Below are positions 1 to 8,043 of a DNA stretch of 64,000 bases, piece after piece. A program made the translations under genes and the position numbers. A model generated the notes under the pieces. That model had not been told where the DNA came from. It saw only the letters and a program-made list of their open reading frames with translations, and searched no databases. This DNA comes from JBOGXA01 sp050694175 (GTDB taxonomy: Bacteria; Actinomycetota; CADDZG01; WHSQ01): contig JBOGXA010000001.1 in assembly GCA_050694175.1 (NCBI GenBank), positions 62,001 to 126,000 on the forward strand, in the 5' to 3' direction. How positions within the stretch are numbered: position 1 is the first letter of the stretch; every line of letters begins with the position of its first letter.

Positions 1-111
1 GAGCAGGCATTAAGTGCAGGCCACTCGGGGGCTCGACCCCCTGGACCCTCCCCGAATGGTCCCCCGAAGTCGCATGGCGACCGCGTGCAACCACTCACTC
101 GCCCGGCGCCA
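1..111. other. Intergenic stretch downstream of sdhB
   Basis: No open frame here resembles a protein. A GGGGG-CTCGA-CCCCC inverted repeat lies near position 30 and could form a short hairpin, but no T-tract follows, so I do not call it a terminator with confidence. Any gene left of sdhB lies outside the window. Confidence 0.4.
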
Positions 112-816
112 CTAGAACGACCGGTACAGCACGGCGCGCTTGACGTCTTGGATCGCTTTGGTGACCTTGATCCCGCGGGGGCAAGCTGCCGTGCAATTGA
201 AAGCCGTACGGCACTTGAAGGCACCGTTCTTCGCGGACAGGATCTCGAGCCTCTCGGCCGCTCCCCGATCCCGGGAGTCGAAGATAAAACGATGCGCGTT
301 GACGATTGCCGCAGGCCCGACGTATCCGTTGTCCGACCAATAGATCGGGCACGATGTCGTGCACGCCGCACACAGGATGCATTTCGTGGTGTCGTCAAAA
401 CGCTCACGGTCCTCGGGGCTCTGGAGCCGTTCGCGCTCCGGTTCGGGCTCGTGGTCGTCTGCTATTAGCCACGGCATCACCGCTCGATACCCCGCGAAGA
501 ACGGTTCCATGTCGACGACGAGATCACGCACCAGCGGCAGTCCTCGAATCGGTTCGACCGTAATTGGTTGCTTGAGATCCTTGACCAGCACCTTGCACGC
601 GAGAGCGTTCACCCCGTTGATCACCATCGCATCGGAGCCGCAAATCCCGTGCGCGCAGGAACGTCTCAGAGCCAGGCTCGAATCGCGCCGCCATTTGACC
701 TCATGGAGTAGATCCAACAGCCGGTCCATCGGGTCGGCTTGCACCGTGTATTTCTCGAAGTGCGGCTCGTTATCCGTCTCCGGGTTGAAGCGCAGAATCT
801 TGAGCGACACGTCCAC
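112..816 (-). CDS. sdhB: Succinate dehydrogenase iron-sulfur subunit
   Basis: Iron-sulfur subunit of respiratory complex II (234 aa). It relays electrons from the SdhA flavin to quinone at the membrane. The [2Fe-2S] ligands are visible as CAHGICGSD plus a later Cys; the Asp in the third ligand position also occurs in E. coli SdhB. The C-terminal ferredoxin-like half has CILCAACTTSCP for [4Fe-4S] and CRTAFNC...CP for [3Fe-4S]. I chose the GTG at 816 because GAGGAAG precedes it and because a longer reading would only translate backwards through the end of sdhA. It starts 4 nt after the sdhA stop, so the two are co-transcribed. Confidence 0.93.
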   Translation of the reverse strand: MDVSLKILRFNPETDNEPHFEKYTVQADPMDRLLDLLHEVKWRRDSSLALRRSCAHGICGSDAMVINGVNALACKVLVKDLKQPITVEPIRGLPLVRDLVVDMEPFFAGYRAVMPWLIADDHEPEPERERLQSPEDRERFDDTTKCILCAACTTSCPIYWSDNGYVGPAAIVNAHRFIFDSRDRGAAERLEILSAKNGAFKCRTAFNCTAACPRGIKVTKAIQDVKRAVLYRSF

Positions 817-820
817 CGGC

Positions 821-2557
821 TCAGTACTTCCTCTCAACGGGCTCGTAGCGACCCAGCGTGACGTCCTTGTAGGCGAGCCGGGTCTGTCCATCCTTTGTGC
901 GCGTGATAAACGTGTGTTTCATCCAGTGATTGTCTTCCCGAAGCTGATGGTCCTCGCGGTAATGTCCGCCCCGGCTTTCGGTGCGGGCCCGGGCAGACAC
1001 AACGAGAGCCTCGGCCATGTCGAGCAGGAAACCCAACTCGATGTGCTCGATGATCTCGGTGTTGAAGATCTTGCTTCGGTCCTTGACGCGCGTTTTCGCG
1101 TAGCGGCTTCTCAGGGAGTCGATCGTGTTGAGAACTTCGTTGAGCGACTCCTCCGTGCGTACCACCGACGCCTTGTCCATCATCTCGTCCTGCAGGGTGG
1201 ATCGGATGTCCGCGGTGGACTCCGATCCGTCCCCGTCCATCAAGGAGTTGAGCCACTCCTCGGTCGCTTTGTGACTGTCGGCAGGGATATCGACCAATGA
1301 GCTTGCGGCCGCATACTGGGCCATCTTCTGGCCCCCGCGCCGCCCGAACACAACGATGTCCAACAGCGAGTTGGTGCCGAGCCGGTTTGCTCCGTGCACC
1401 GAGACGCACGCACACTCACCGGCGGCGAAGAAGCCGGGCACGGTGTTGTCCCTGTGGTCGCACAGAACCTCTGCCTCGACATTTGTCGGGACGCCCCCCA
1501 TCGCGTAGTGGGCGGTGGGCAGCACCGGAACGCCTTCCTTGAGCGGATCCACGTCGAGGTACGTGCGCGCGAACTCGGTGATGTCCGGAAGCTTTCGCTC
1601 CACCACCTCAGGTTCGACCTCCGTAAGGTCGAGTAGCAAGTAATCCTTGTCCGGCCCGGATCCGCGCCCCTCTTTCATCTCCTGGTGCATGGCCCTGGAC
1701 ACCATGTCGCGCGGCGCAAGGTCCTTGATTGTCGGGGCGTAGCGCTCCATGAATCGCTCGCCGTCCTTGTTGCGAAGGATGCCTCCCTCCCCCCGGGCGG
1801 CCTCCGACAGGAGGATGCCGAGCCGGTACAAGCCGGTGGGATGGAACTGAAAGAACTCCATGTCCTCGAGCGGAAGCCCCCTCCGGTACACGACGCCGGG
1901 CCCGTCGCCGGTGAGGGTGTGCGCATTCGAAGTGATCCTGAACATCTTTCCGTAGCCGCCGGTCGCAAGAAGCACCGACTTGGCGCGAAAGATATGTAGC
2001 TCGCCGGTCGCAATCTCATAGGCGATGATGCCCCCACAGGCTCCGTCTTCCATCAGAAGGTCGAGTACGAAGAATTCGTTGAAGAACTCGACTCCCTGCT
2101 TGTTGCACTGCTGGAAAAGGGTCTGCAGAATCATGTGCCCCGTGCGATCCGCTGCGTAGCACGCACGTCGCACGGGCGCCTCGCCGTGATTGCGCGTGTG
2201 GCCTCCAAACCGACGCTGGTCGATCTTCCCTCCGGGGGTCCGGTTAAAGGGCAATCCCATGCGCTCGAGTTCGAGGACGGAGTCGACGGCTTCCTTGCAC
2301 ATGATGTCGACCGCATCCTGATCGGCGAGAAAGTCGGAGCCTTTCACCGTATCGAACGCGTGCCATTCCCACGAGTCCTGCTCGACATTGGCGAGAGCCG
2401 CACACATCCCGCCCTGCGCCGCCCCCGTGTGCGAGCGCGTGGGATAGAGCTTGGAGACGACCGCCGTCTTAACCGCCTTGCCGGCTTCCAGCGCGGCCCG
2501 GAGCCCGGCACCCCCCGCGCCGACGATGACTGCGTCGTAAGTGTGGACTCGCGCCAC
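821..2557 (-). CDS. sdhA: Succinate dehydrogenase flavoprotein subunit
   Basis: Catalytic flavoprotein of complex II (578 aa) that oxidises succinate to fumarate and connects the TCA cycle to the quinone pool. The N-terminal Rossmann motif is GAGGAGLRAAL. The SHTGAAQGG segment holds the His that covalently binds FAD, and HPTGLY and HGANRLGTNSLLD are family signatures near the active site. The length is normal. The start is GTG, directly after the sdhD stop, and sdhB follows after 4 nt. Confidence 0.96.
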   Translation of the reverse strand: MARVHTYDAVIVGAGGAGLRAALEAGKAVKTAVVSKLYPTRSHTGAAQGGMCAALANVEQDSWEWHAFDTVKGSDFLADQDAVDIMCKEAVDSVLELERMGLPFNRTPGGKIDQRRFGGHTRNHGEAPVRRACYAADRTGHMILQTLFQQCNKQGVEFFNEFFVLDLLMEDGACGGIIAYEIATGELHIFRAKSVLLATGGYGKMFRITSNAHTLTGDGPGVVYRRGLPLEDMEFFQFHPTGLYRLGILLSEAARGEGGILRNKDGERFMERYAPTIKDLAPRDMVSRAMHQEMKEGRGSGPDKDYLLLDLTEVEPEVVERKLPDITEFARTYLDVDPLKEGVPVLPTAHYAMGGVPTNVEAEVLCDHRDNTVPGFFAAGECACVSVHGANRLGTNSLLDIVVFGRRGGQKMAQYAAASSLVDIPADSHKATEEWLNSLMDGDGSESTADIRSTLQDEMMDKASVVRTEESLNEVLNTIDSLRSRYAKTRVKDRSKIFNTEIIEHIELGFLLDMAEALVVSARARTESRGGHYREDHQLREDNHWMKHTFITRTKDGQTRLAYKDVTLGRYEPVERKY

Positions 2558-2559
2558 CG

Positions 2560-2972
2560 TCAGGCGGCCTGGGGATTGAAGGTTACGACGACGGCCGTGC
2601 CCATCACGGTGAGGATCGCGGCAACCGTATAGACGGTGGCTTTGACTGCCGTGCGCGTTGCCGGCCTTCTCACGTAGTCATCGATGACCATGCGCAAGCC
2701 GTTGGTCCCGTGCAGCACGCCCAAGACGAGCATGATCCAGTCAAAGGTCTTCCACCCGACGTTGTCCCAGCGCTCGGCGACGAAGGCGAAGTTCACCCGC
2801 TCGACTCCCGAGTCGACAATGTGCATGACGAATAAGTGAATGAGGACGAGGAAGACAAGGATCACGCCGGAGATGCGCATGAAGAACCACCACCACACCT
2901 CGCCCGAAGACGGAGTGCGGCCTCAAAGGCCTGGGGCTTGTTCTTGCGATAGATACCCTCAACCGTCGCCAT
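2560..2972 (-). CDS. sdhD: Succinate dehydrogenase membrane anchor, apparently frameshifted
   Basis: Hydrophobic anchor subunit of complex II with three predicted transmembrane helices. It helps hold haem and quinone. The segment WWWFFMRISGVILV and the later LHGTNGLRMVIDDY match actinobacterial SdhD proteins. The frame that encodes these is open only from about 2922. A convincing N-terminus (MATVEGIYRKNKPQAF) begins with ATG at 2972 in another frame, and one added base between about 2899 and 2922 would join them. Without that correction, translation would have to start at GTG 2898. No sdhC lies upstream, because the divergent mutase gene begins 38 nt away. Confidence 0.72.
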
Positions 2973-3010
2973 CGCCGCGGAATCCTAACCCTCGAATCAA
3001 GACCACTAAC

Positions 3011-4597
3011 ATGGTGGGCGTGAGCCAGAAACGAACCACCGATTCAGGCGTCGAGATACACCCCGAGTACGACCCCAACCATGTCACCTCCGACTCGAAG
3101 AGCGTCGGCCGGCCGGGGGAGTTTCCGTTCACGCGCGGTATCTACGGCGAGATGTACCGGCAGCGACTGTGGACTATGCGGCAGTACGCGGGCTTCGGAA
3201 GCGCCGAGGAGACGAATGCCCGCTTTCGCTATCTGTTGGACCAGGGACAGACCGGGCTGTCAGTTGCATTCGACCTCCCCACCCAGATGGGCTTCGACTC
3301 GGATCATCCCAAGGCCGTCGCCGAGGCCGGTCGGGTGGGCGTCGCCATCGACTCGCTTGCCGACATGGAGACGCTGCTCAAGGACATCCCGCTCGGCGAG
3401 GTCTCAACCTCAATGACGATCAACTCAACCGCGGCAATCCTCTTGCTGCTCTATGAGTTGGTGGCCGAGAAAGGGGGCGTCCCGGCCGAACAGATCACTG
3501 GGACAACGCAGAACGACATACTCAAGGAGTACACGGCACGGGGTACCTATATCTACCCGCCCAAGCCTTCCATGCGGATCATCACCGACCTCTTCGCATA
3601 CTGCCGGGATCGCCTTCCGCGCTGGAACACCATCTCGATCTCCGGATATCACATGCGCGAGGCAGGTTCGACGGCGGTCCAGGAGGTTGCATTCACGCTC
3701 GCCGACGGGATCGCGTATGTCGAAGCCGCTTTGGAGGCCGGCCTGCGGGTAGACGACTTCGCTCCACGTCTGTCTTTCTTCTTCGCCTGCCACATGAACT
3801 TCTTTGAGGAGGTGGCCAAGTTCCGGGCGGCGCGCCGGCTGTGGGCCGGCCTCATGAAGGAACGGTTTGGAGCGACCAATCCGAAGTCGATGATGCTCCG
3901 CTTCCACACGCAGACTGGAGGGGCGACTCTCACCGCGCAGCAGCCCGAGATCAACATCGTCAGGACGGCAGTGGAGGCGATGGCAGCGGTGCTCGGTGGT
4001 ACCCAGTCGCTGCACACGAACTCGTTCGATGAAGCCCTCGCGTTGCCGAGCGAAAAGGCCGCGACCATCGCGCTCAGAACGCAACAGGTGCTCGGTTACG
4101 AAGCGGGCGTGACGGACACGGCCGACCCGCTGGGTGGATCCTGGTTCGTGGAGTCTCTCACCGACGAGATCGAGCAACGGGCGCGCGACTATCTGGAACG
4201 AATCGACTCAATGGGCGGCGCCGTCGAAGCGATCGAATCGGGCTGGATGAAGTCGGAGATCGAGGAGGCCGCCTACAGGATCACTCAGGGGGTCGAGTCC
4301 GGCGATCGCGTGGTGGTGGGTGTGAACCGTTTCACCGCCGACTCGGATCACCACGTGGAACTGCTCGAGCTCGATCCCGAGCTGCAGCGACGCCAGCAGG
4401 AGCGTACTCAGCGTGTGAGGCAGGAGCGCGACCAGGCAGCGGTGGACGCGGCGCTCAAGTCGTTGGAGGAAGCTGCGCGCGGGACCGACAACCTCCTGTA
4501 CCCGATGCGAGAGGCGTTGCAGAACTACGCCACTTTGGGCGAGGTCTCGGATGTGCTGCGGGGCGTGTTCGGCGAGTACGAGCCGCGATCGCTGTGA
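3011..4597 (+). CDS. Acyl-CoA mutase large subunit (methylmalonyl-CoA mutase type, no B12 domain)
   Basis: Substrate-binding TIM-barrel subunit of a B12-dependent acyl-CoA mutase (528 aa). Such enzymes interconvert methylmalonyl-CoA and succinyl-CoA, or related branched acyl-CoAs. Family segments are visible (GFGSAEETNARF, AFDLPTQMGFDSDHP, SISGYHMREAGS, FRAARRLWAGLMKERF, RFHTQTGGATLTAQQP). The protein stops where the cobalamin-binding domain would begin, so a separate small B12-binding subunit is needed; none lies in the window. Without that partner, substrate specificity (methylmalonyl, isobutyryl or ethylmalonyl) cannot be fixed. I preferred ATG 3011; GTGs follow at 3014 and 3020. The stop overlaps the next start (GTGA). 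Confidence 0.9.
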   Translation: MVGVSQKRTTDSGVEIHPEYDPNHVTSDSKSVGRPGEFPFTRGIYGEMYRQRLWTMRQYAGFGSAEETNARFRYLLDQGQTGLSVAFDLPTQMGFDSDHPKAVAEAGRVGVAIDSLADMETLLKDIPLGEVSTSMTINSTAAILLLLYELVAEKGGVPAEQITGTTQNDILKEYTARGTYIYPPKPSMRIITDLFAYCRDRLPRWNTISISGYHMREAGSTAVQEVAFTLADGIAYVEAALEAGLRVDDFAPRLSFFFACHMNFFEEVAKFRAARRLWAGLMKERFGATNPKSMMLRFHTQTGGATLTAQQPEINIVRTAVEAMAAVLGGTQSLHTNSFDEALALPSEKAATIALRTQQVLGYEAGVTDTADPLGGSWFVESLTDEIEQRARDYLERIDSMGGAVEAIESGWMKSEIEEAAYRITQGVESGDRVVVGVNRFTADSDHHVELLELDPELQRRQQERTQRVRQERDQAAVDAALKSLEEAARGTDNLLYPMREALQNYATLGEVSDVLRGVFGEYEPRSL

Positions 4598-5265
4598 CGC
4601 GGCCAGAGCGCGTCACCGTCATCGGTGCCACCGGCGATGAAGGCTTTGGATTGGCCGCGCGGTGGGCTACGGCCGGGATCGACGTGGTCGTTGGGTCCCG
4701 CGATGCCGGGCGAGCGAAGGATGCCGCCGGACGGCTCCGAGAACTGGTGCCAGACGCGGGGGTCGAGGGCCTTGAGAATTCGGACGCGGCCGCCGCATCC
4801 GATGTCGTCGTGGTGACGGTTCCGTTCGCCGGCCAGGCCGCCATCTATCGCTCGATTGCCGGCAGCATCCGGGAAGGAACCGTCGTGATCGACTGCACGG
4901 TCCCCCTTGCGGCCGCCGTCGGTGGAAAGGTGAGGCACACGCTGGGCGTATGGGAGGGGTCCGCGGCACAGCAGGCGTCGTCCCTGCTCGACCGGGGGAA
5001 GCTGTGCGCGGCCTTTCACACTCTGGCGGCCGCGGCCTTGACCGACATCACCAGATCAATGGAAGGCGACGTGCTCGCGTGCGGCCACAAGGATGGAAAG
5101 GAGGTCGTTGCGCACCTGGTCGAAGCAATCCCGGATCTCGGTTTCGTCGACGCCGGGCCCCTCGAGAACGCCCGAATCGTAGAACCGATCACTGCCCTCT
5201 TGATCGGTATCAACCACCGGTACAAGACAGACCGGGCGGGGATCCACATAGCCGGACTCAAGTGA
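4594..5265 (+). CDS. npdG: NADPH-dependent F420 reductase-like protein
   Basis: A 223-aa Rossmann-fold protein of the NADPH:F420 oxidoreductase family, which moves hydride between NADPH and coenzyme F420 in the cytoplasm. The N-terminus VTVIGATGDEGFGLAARWA is the dinucleotide-binding loop, and SRD and DCTVPL segments follow as in NpdG/Fno proteins. The GTG start overlaps the mutase stop in GTGA, which suggests translational coupling although the two functions are not obviously linked. The presence of F420 chemistry fits the luciferase-like oxidoreductase at 56495. Other members of this superfamily have different substrates, so the exact role is inferred. Confidence 0.8.
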   Translation: MTRPERVTVIGATGDEGFGLAARWATAGIDVVVGSRDAGRAKDAAGRLRELVPDAGVEGLENSDAAAASDVVVVTVPFAGQAAIYRSIAGSIREGTVVIDCTVPLAAAVGGKVRHTLGVWEGSAAQQASSLLDRGKLCAAFHTLAAAALTDITRSMEGDVLACGHKDGKEVVAHLVEAIPDLGFVDAGPLENARIVEPITALLIGINHRYKTDRAGIHIAGLK

Positions 5266-5273
5266 GATCGTGT

Positions 5274-5318
5274 CGAGCGTGAGCCTGCGGCGCGCATAGA
5301 GCGCGAAACTCACGCTCG
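5274..5318 (+). terminator. Hairpin downstream of the F420 reductase
   Basis: CGAGCGTGAG (5274-5283) and CTCACGCTCG (5309-5318) are perfect 10-base arms. Inside them CGCGC (5291-5295) can pair with GCGCG (5301-5305). The element begins 8 nt after a stop codon. There is no T-tract, so it is either a U-less terminator or a structured element of another kind. It resembles the hairpin at 30199-30247 in placement and in having a GTGAG-containing stem. Confidence 0.5.
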
Positions 5319-5383
5319 ATGTAGACTTTTCCGGAGGCCGCCGCCGGCGGCCTCGCCTTCAATTCGAGGAGACCCGAAACGTA

Positions 5384-6535
5384 ATGGGCCTGAGGATCTT
5401 CGGCGCGGTCGTCGCCGTGCTCCTGGTCGCGCTCACCGTTCGCCGGCGCGCCAAGGGCCAGCTCAGGCGCGGCGAGCTGATGGCCGTGGCCGCGGTCGCC
5501 GGGGGTCTGCTCGTCGCCGCCATCGTGCCCGATGTTCTCGATCCCATCCTCGGAGCCCTCGGCTTCCAGCAGGGCGGCATGCGTAGGATCGTCGGCCTCC
5601 TCGTCATCTCCAACCTCTTCATGCTGGCCCTCGTCATCCGCGGCTTCTTCCGGGATGATCAGCTGTCGTCGGAGATCGGCGATCTCGTCGACTACATGGC
5701 TCTGCGCCGCCTCGACGATGAGGGGTGGGCGCCGGATGCGGGAGGGTGCGCGGTCGTCATTCCGGCTTTCAATGAAGCCGACAACCTTCCTGCGGTGCTG
5801 CACGAAATGCCCGCGAACGTCCTCGGGCTCGAGGTCAACGTCTTCGTGATCGCCGACGGTTGCACCGACGATACGGAAACCGTCGCGCGCCACCTGGGCG
5901 CGACCGTCATCCGTCGCGAGCTCAGGCGCGGATCGGGGGCCGCGGTGAGGCTTGGATACCTGTCGGCTCTCAAGAGCGGCGCAGAAGTGGTTGTAACGCT
6001 CGATGCCGACGGCCAGCACGATCCACAGGAGATGGAGAGCCTGGTCAAGCCGCTGATCACCGGCGATGCCGACATGGTTCAGGGATCGCGCGTCCTCGGA
6101 TCCTTCGAGGTCGAGTCGAACGTCCGCAAACACGGTGTTCGGCTGTTCTCGAGGCTACTTACATTCCTCGGGCGCACCAAGGTCACCGATCCGTCGACGG
6201 GCTACCGGGCGATGACCGCGGACGCGCTCAGGCGGCTGGACCTACGCCAGGATCAGTTCTACGTGTCGGAGGTGATCCTCGACGCGTCGCACAAGAGCCT
6301 GAAGGTCGTCGAGGTGCCGATCACGTTCCGCCGGCGCGCCTCCGGCGAGACCAAGAAGCCGTCGTCGTTGTTCTATGCGTGGGGGTTCTGCAAAGCGATC
6401 ATCGGTACGTGGCTGCGTCACCCTGCCGGCAACCCCGAGACATGGAAGGAGCCTCGCTGGCTGGAGAACGTCCCGTCTACTGTTTCGCTCGGCGAGCCGG
6501 ATGAGAAGGACCGGCGGCTGACCGACGCCGGCTAG
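5384..6535 (+). CDS. DUF2304 membrane domain fused to a family 2 glycosyltransferase
   Basis: A 383-aa protein. Residues 1-110 form a DUF2304-like region with two or three hydrophobic helices and a charged tail. Residues 122-330 form a GT2 domain of the dolichol-phosphate-mannose synthase kind: VVIPAFNEADNLPAV, IADGCTDDT and LDADGQHDPQEM, which carries the DxD metal site. Such enzymes move a sugar from a nucleotide donor to a polyprenyl phosphate on the inner membrane face. DUF2304 is usually a separate neighbouring gene, so the fusion is slightly unusual. It converges on yjbQ, with 9 nt between stops. Confidence 0.82.
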   Translation: MGLRIFGAVVAVLLVALTVRRRAKGQLRRGELMAVAAVAGGLLVAAIVPDVLDPILGALGFQQGGMRRIVGLLVISNLFMLALVIRGFFRDDQLSSEIGDLVDYMALRRLDDEGWAPDAGGCAVVIPAFNEADNLPAVLHEMPANVLGLEVNVFVIADGCTDDTETVARHLGATVIRRELRRGSGAAVRLGYLSALKSGAEVVVTLDADGQHDPQEMESLVKPLITGDADMVQGSRVLGSFEVESNVRKHGVRLFSRLLTFLGRTKVTDPSTGYRAMTADALRRLDLRQDQFYVSEVILDASHKSLKVVEVPITFRRRASGETKKPSSLFYAWGFCKAIIGTWLRHPAGNPETWKEPRWLENVPSTVSLGEPDEKDRRLTDAG

Positions 6536-6544
6536 TGCCCGGCC

Positions 6545-7006
6545 CTATTCGCCGAGGACTTTGATGATCAGCCGCTTGTTGCGGCCCCCGTCGAACTCCG
6601 CGTAGAAGACCGCCTGCCACGGACCCAGATCGAGTACCCCGTCGGTCACAGGGACGACGACTTGGTGGTGGACGAGCAGGTTCTTCAGATGCGCGTCGCC
6701 GTTGTCCTCTCCGCCGCGGTGATGTCGATAGTCCCCGGGATCGGGTGATAACGCCGCGGCCACTTCGTTAGCCGGTGCCTTCCATGATGGCGGCGCGATC
6801 TTGTCGAGCCATTCGAGAGCGTCGGCGTGGATGCCGGGCTCGTCGTCGTTGACCCAGACGCCGGCTGTGATGTGCATTGCAGAGACGAGAGCCAGTCCCT
6901 CCGCGATGCCGGATTCATCGACGGCCCGCTGCACGTCATCGGTGATGCGCACGAACTCCCGGCGCTGCTTGGTGTTGAACGTCTTATAGACGGTGTGAGC
7001 CTTCAT
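6545..7006 (-). CDS. yjbQ: YjbQ/UPF0047 family protein, intact copy
   Basis: A 153-aa member of the YjbQ (UPF0047) family. E. coli YjbQ shows weak thiamine-phosphate synthase activity, but the physiological role is uncertain. The conserved HITAGVWVND, DAHLKNLL and LGPWQAVFYAEFDG segments are present. The ATG at 7006 is preceded by GGGAGGACGT, a clear ribosome site. The 5' third of this gene (about 6852-7010) is repeated at 8877-9031, so the copy here may have acquired a replaced 5' end. A more distant paralogue is at 42240. Confidence 0.85.
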   Translation of the reverse strand: MKAHTVYKTFNTKQRREFVRITDDVQRAVDESGIAEGLALVSAMHITAGVWVNDDEPGIHADALEWLDKIAPPSWKAPANEVAAALSPDPGDYRHHRGGEDNGDAHLKNLLVHHQVVVPVTDGVLDLGPWQAVFYAEFDGGRNKRLIIKVLGE

Positions 7007-7347
7007 ACGTCCTCCCATCGCTGAGTCGTTTCCCCTCGTTGCCATAATTATTATTGGATCAATAGTCTGAGCCCCATTGGTAGAGCAAAAGTCTGAGTCT
7101 GTCGATCTGGCGGACTTTCTGCATTTCCGGAGAAAACAGCCCCGTACCGAGCAACGCTCTGCGCTGCGCGCGCTTCGGCGAACGAACGTACGTTGAGTAT
7201 CCGCAGCCCGTCGACATCCGTCTAAACGGCCGCACGGGTCCCAGACTACAAACGGTCACGTCTTTGCGGGCAAACGAGGTCGATCTGTTGCACATGCTCG
7301 ACCTTCACGGACGCGCTTTGTCACCTTGGAGTTGCCCATGAATCGAC
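7007..7347. other. Gene-poor left part of the yjbQ-flanked island
   Basis: I see no convincing gene here. The longest frame (minus, 7059-7295) has no recognisable features. AGTCTGAG occurs twice near 7066-7095. Base composition is visibly more AT-rich than the neighbours near 7040-7080. Confidence 0.4.
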
Positions 7348-7656
7348 GTGAACTAGGAAATACGCCCAAAGAAGGCGGTTCGGCGACACCACCGAACTCG
7401 GTACCGCCATTCTCCAGAAAGCGACCGAGGCCCAAGACCTCGAGAACGAGCTGGTCGGCGCCAGGCGGAAGCCCGATCTAGGTCATTCGGGAAAGGAAGG
7501 CTGAGGCCGAAACCGTCGAGTTGCGGAAGCCACAGAACAAAGACCCAACTCGACGAGGAACGCATCGACGCCCTGCTCGACTACATCGTTAGGGCTACGG
7601 CCGTGGCCGTGGAAGAGGGCCAGGTCCGCGCCCCGCACGCGACGCCTATGTCTTGA
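7348..7656 (+). pseudogene. Decayed coding remnant in the island
   Basis: Two protein-like stretches lie in different frames. One reads GDTTELGTAILQKATEAQDL and ends at TGA 7502-7504. The other reads ERIDALLDYIVRATAVAVEE and ends at TGA 7654-7656. Each looks like the helical end of a real protein, but no single frame links them. I read this as a frameshifted remnant. I do not recognise the family, and a chance frame cannot be excluded. Confidence 0.3.
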
Positions 7657-7711
7657 CGCCTGTCGAGGCATCTGGGAGAGTGGTAGCGCCCGACCTGAGA
7701 AGGGACCAGTA

Positions 7712-8038
7712 TTGCTTTACGCAGGATGCGGCCACTGTGGCGCCGTCGTTCCCCTCTTGTGTTCCGGTCAGTTTATGCCGCATATGCCGATGCCGGTGGC
7801 CGCTACCCGGATGGGTGCCGCGTGCCAGATGTGCGGAGTTCTTCCGCAGATCTTCACGTGTGGGTACTGCTGGACTCGGCAGTTCCTGGTCCTCCCCGGA
7901 GCGCCGGTCCCAGCGCAGCAAAACTTGGCCCCAGTAGTCCAGGCACAACAGAATGCCCCCCACGGCACCGTCATGGAGCTGCTGAAAGAGGCCGCAGGCA
8001 AATTCGGCTCCGGTGCTGCACAGCAAATCTTCGGGTAG
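7712..8038 (+). CDS. Small Cys-rich zinc-ribbon-like protein, unknown function
   Basis: A 108-aa protein that I do not recognise as a named family. It has three CxxC pairs (CGHCG at residues 6-10, CQMCG near 38, CGYCW near 49), so one or two structural zinc sites are likely. A Pro/Gln linker and a C-terminal amphipathic segment (ELLKEAAGKFGSGAAQQIFG) follow. The TTG start at 7712 is preceded by AGAAGGGA at good distance. The stop is 5 nt before the next start, so the two genes are probably one operon. It lies in the island between the two yjbQ segments. Confidence 0.6.
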   Translation: MLYAGCGHCGAVVPLLCSGQFMPHMPMPVAATRMGAACQMCGVLPQIFTCGYCWTRQFLVLPGAPVPAQQNLAPVVQAQQNAPHGTVMELLKEAAGKFGSGAAQQIFG

Positions 8039-8043
8039 CACGG

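Noticed and set aside
20..50. GGGGG-CTCGA-CCCCC hairpin at the left end as a terminator of sdhB
   Set aside because: It has a five-base stem only and no T-tract, so a terminator call is not supported.
3425..4177. Minus-strand frame opposite the mutase
   Set aside because: Antisense to conserved mutase motifs; no recognisable protein features.
5258..6133. Long minus-strand open frame opposite the DUF2304-GT2 gene
   Set aside because: It is antisense to a well-recognised gene, has His/Asp/Glu-rich shadow composition and no family features.
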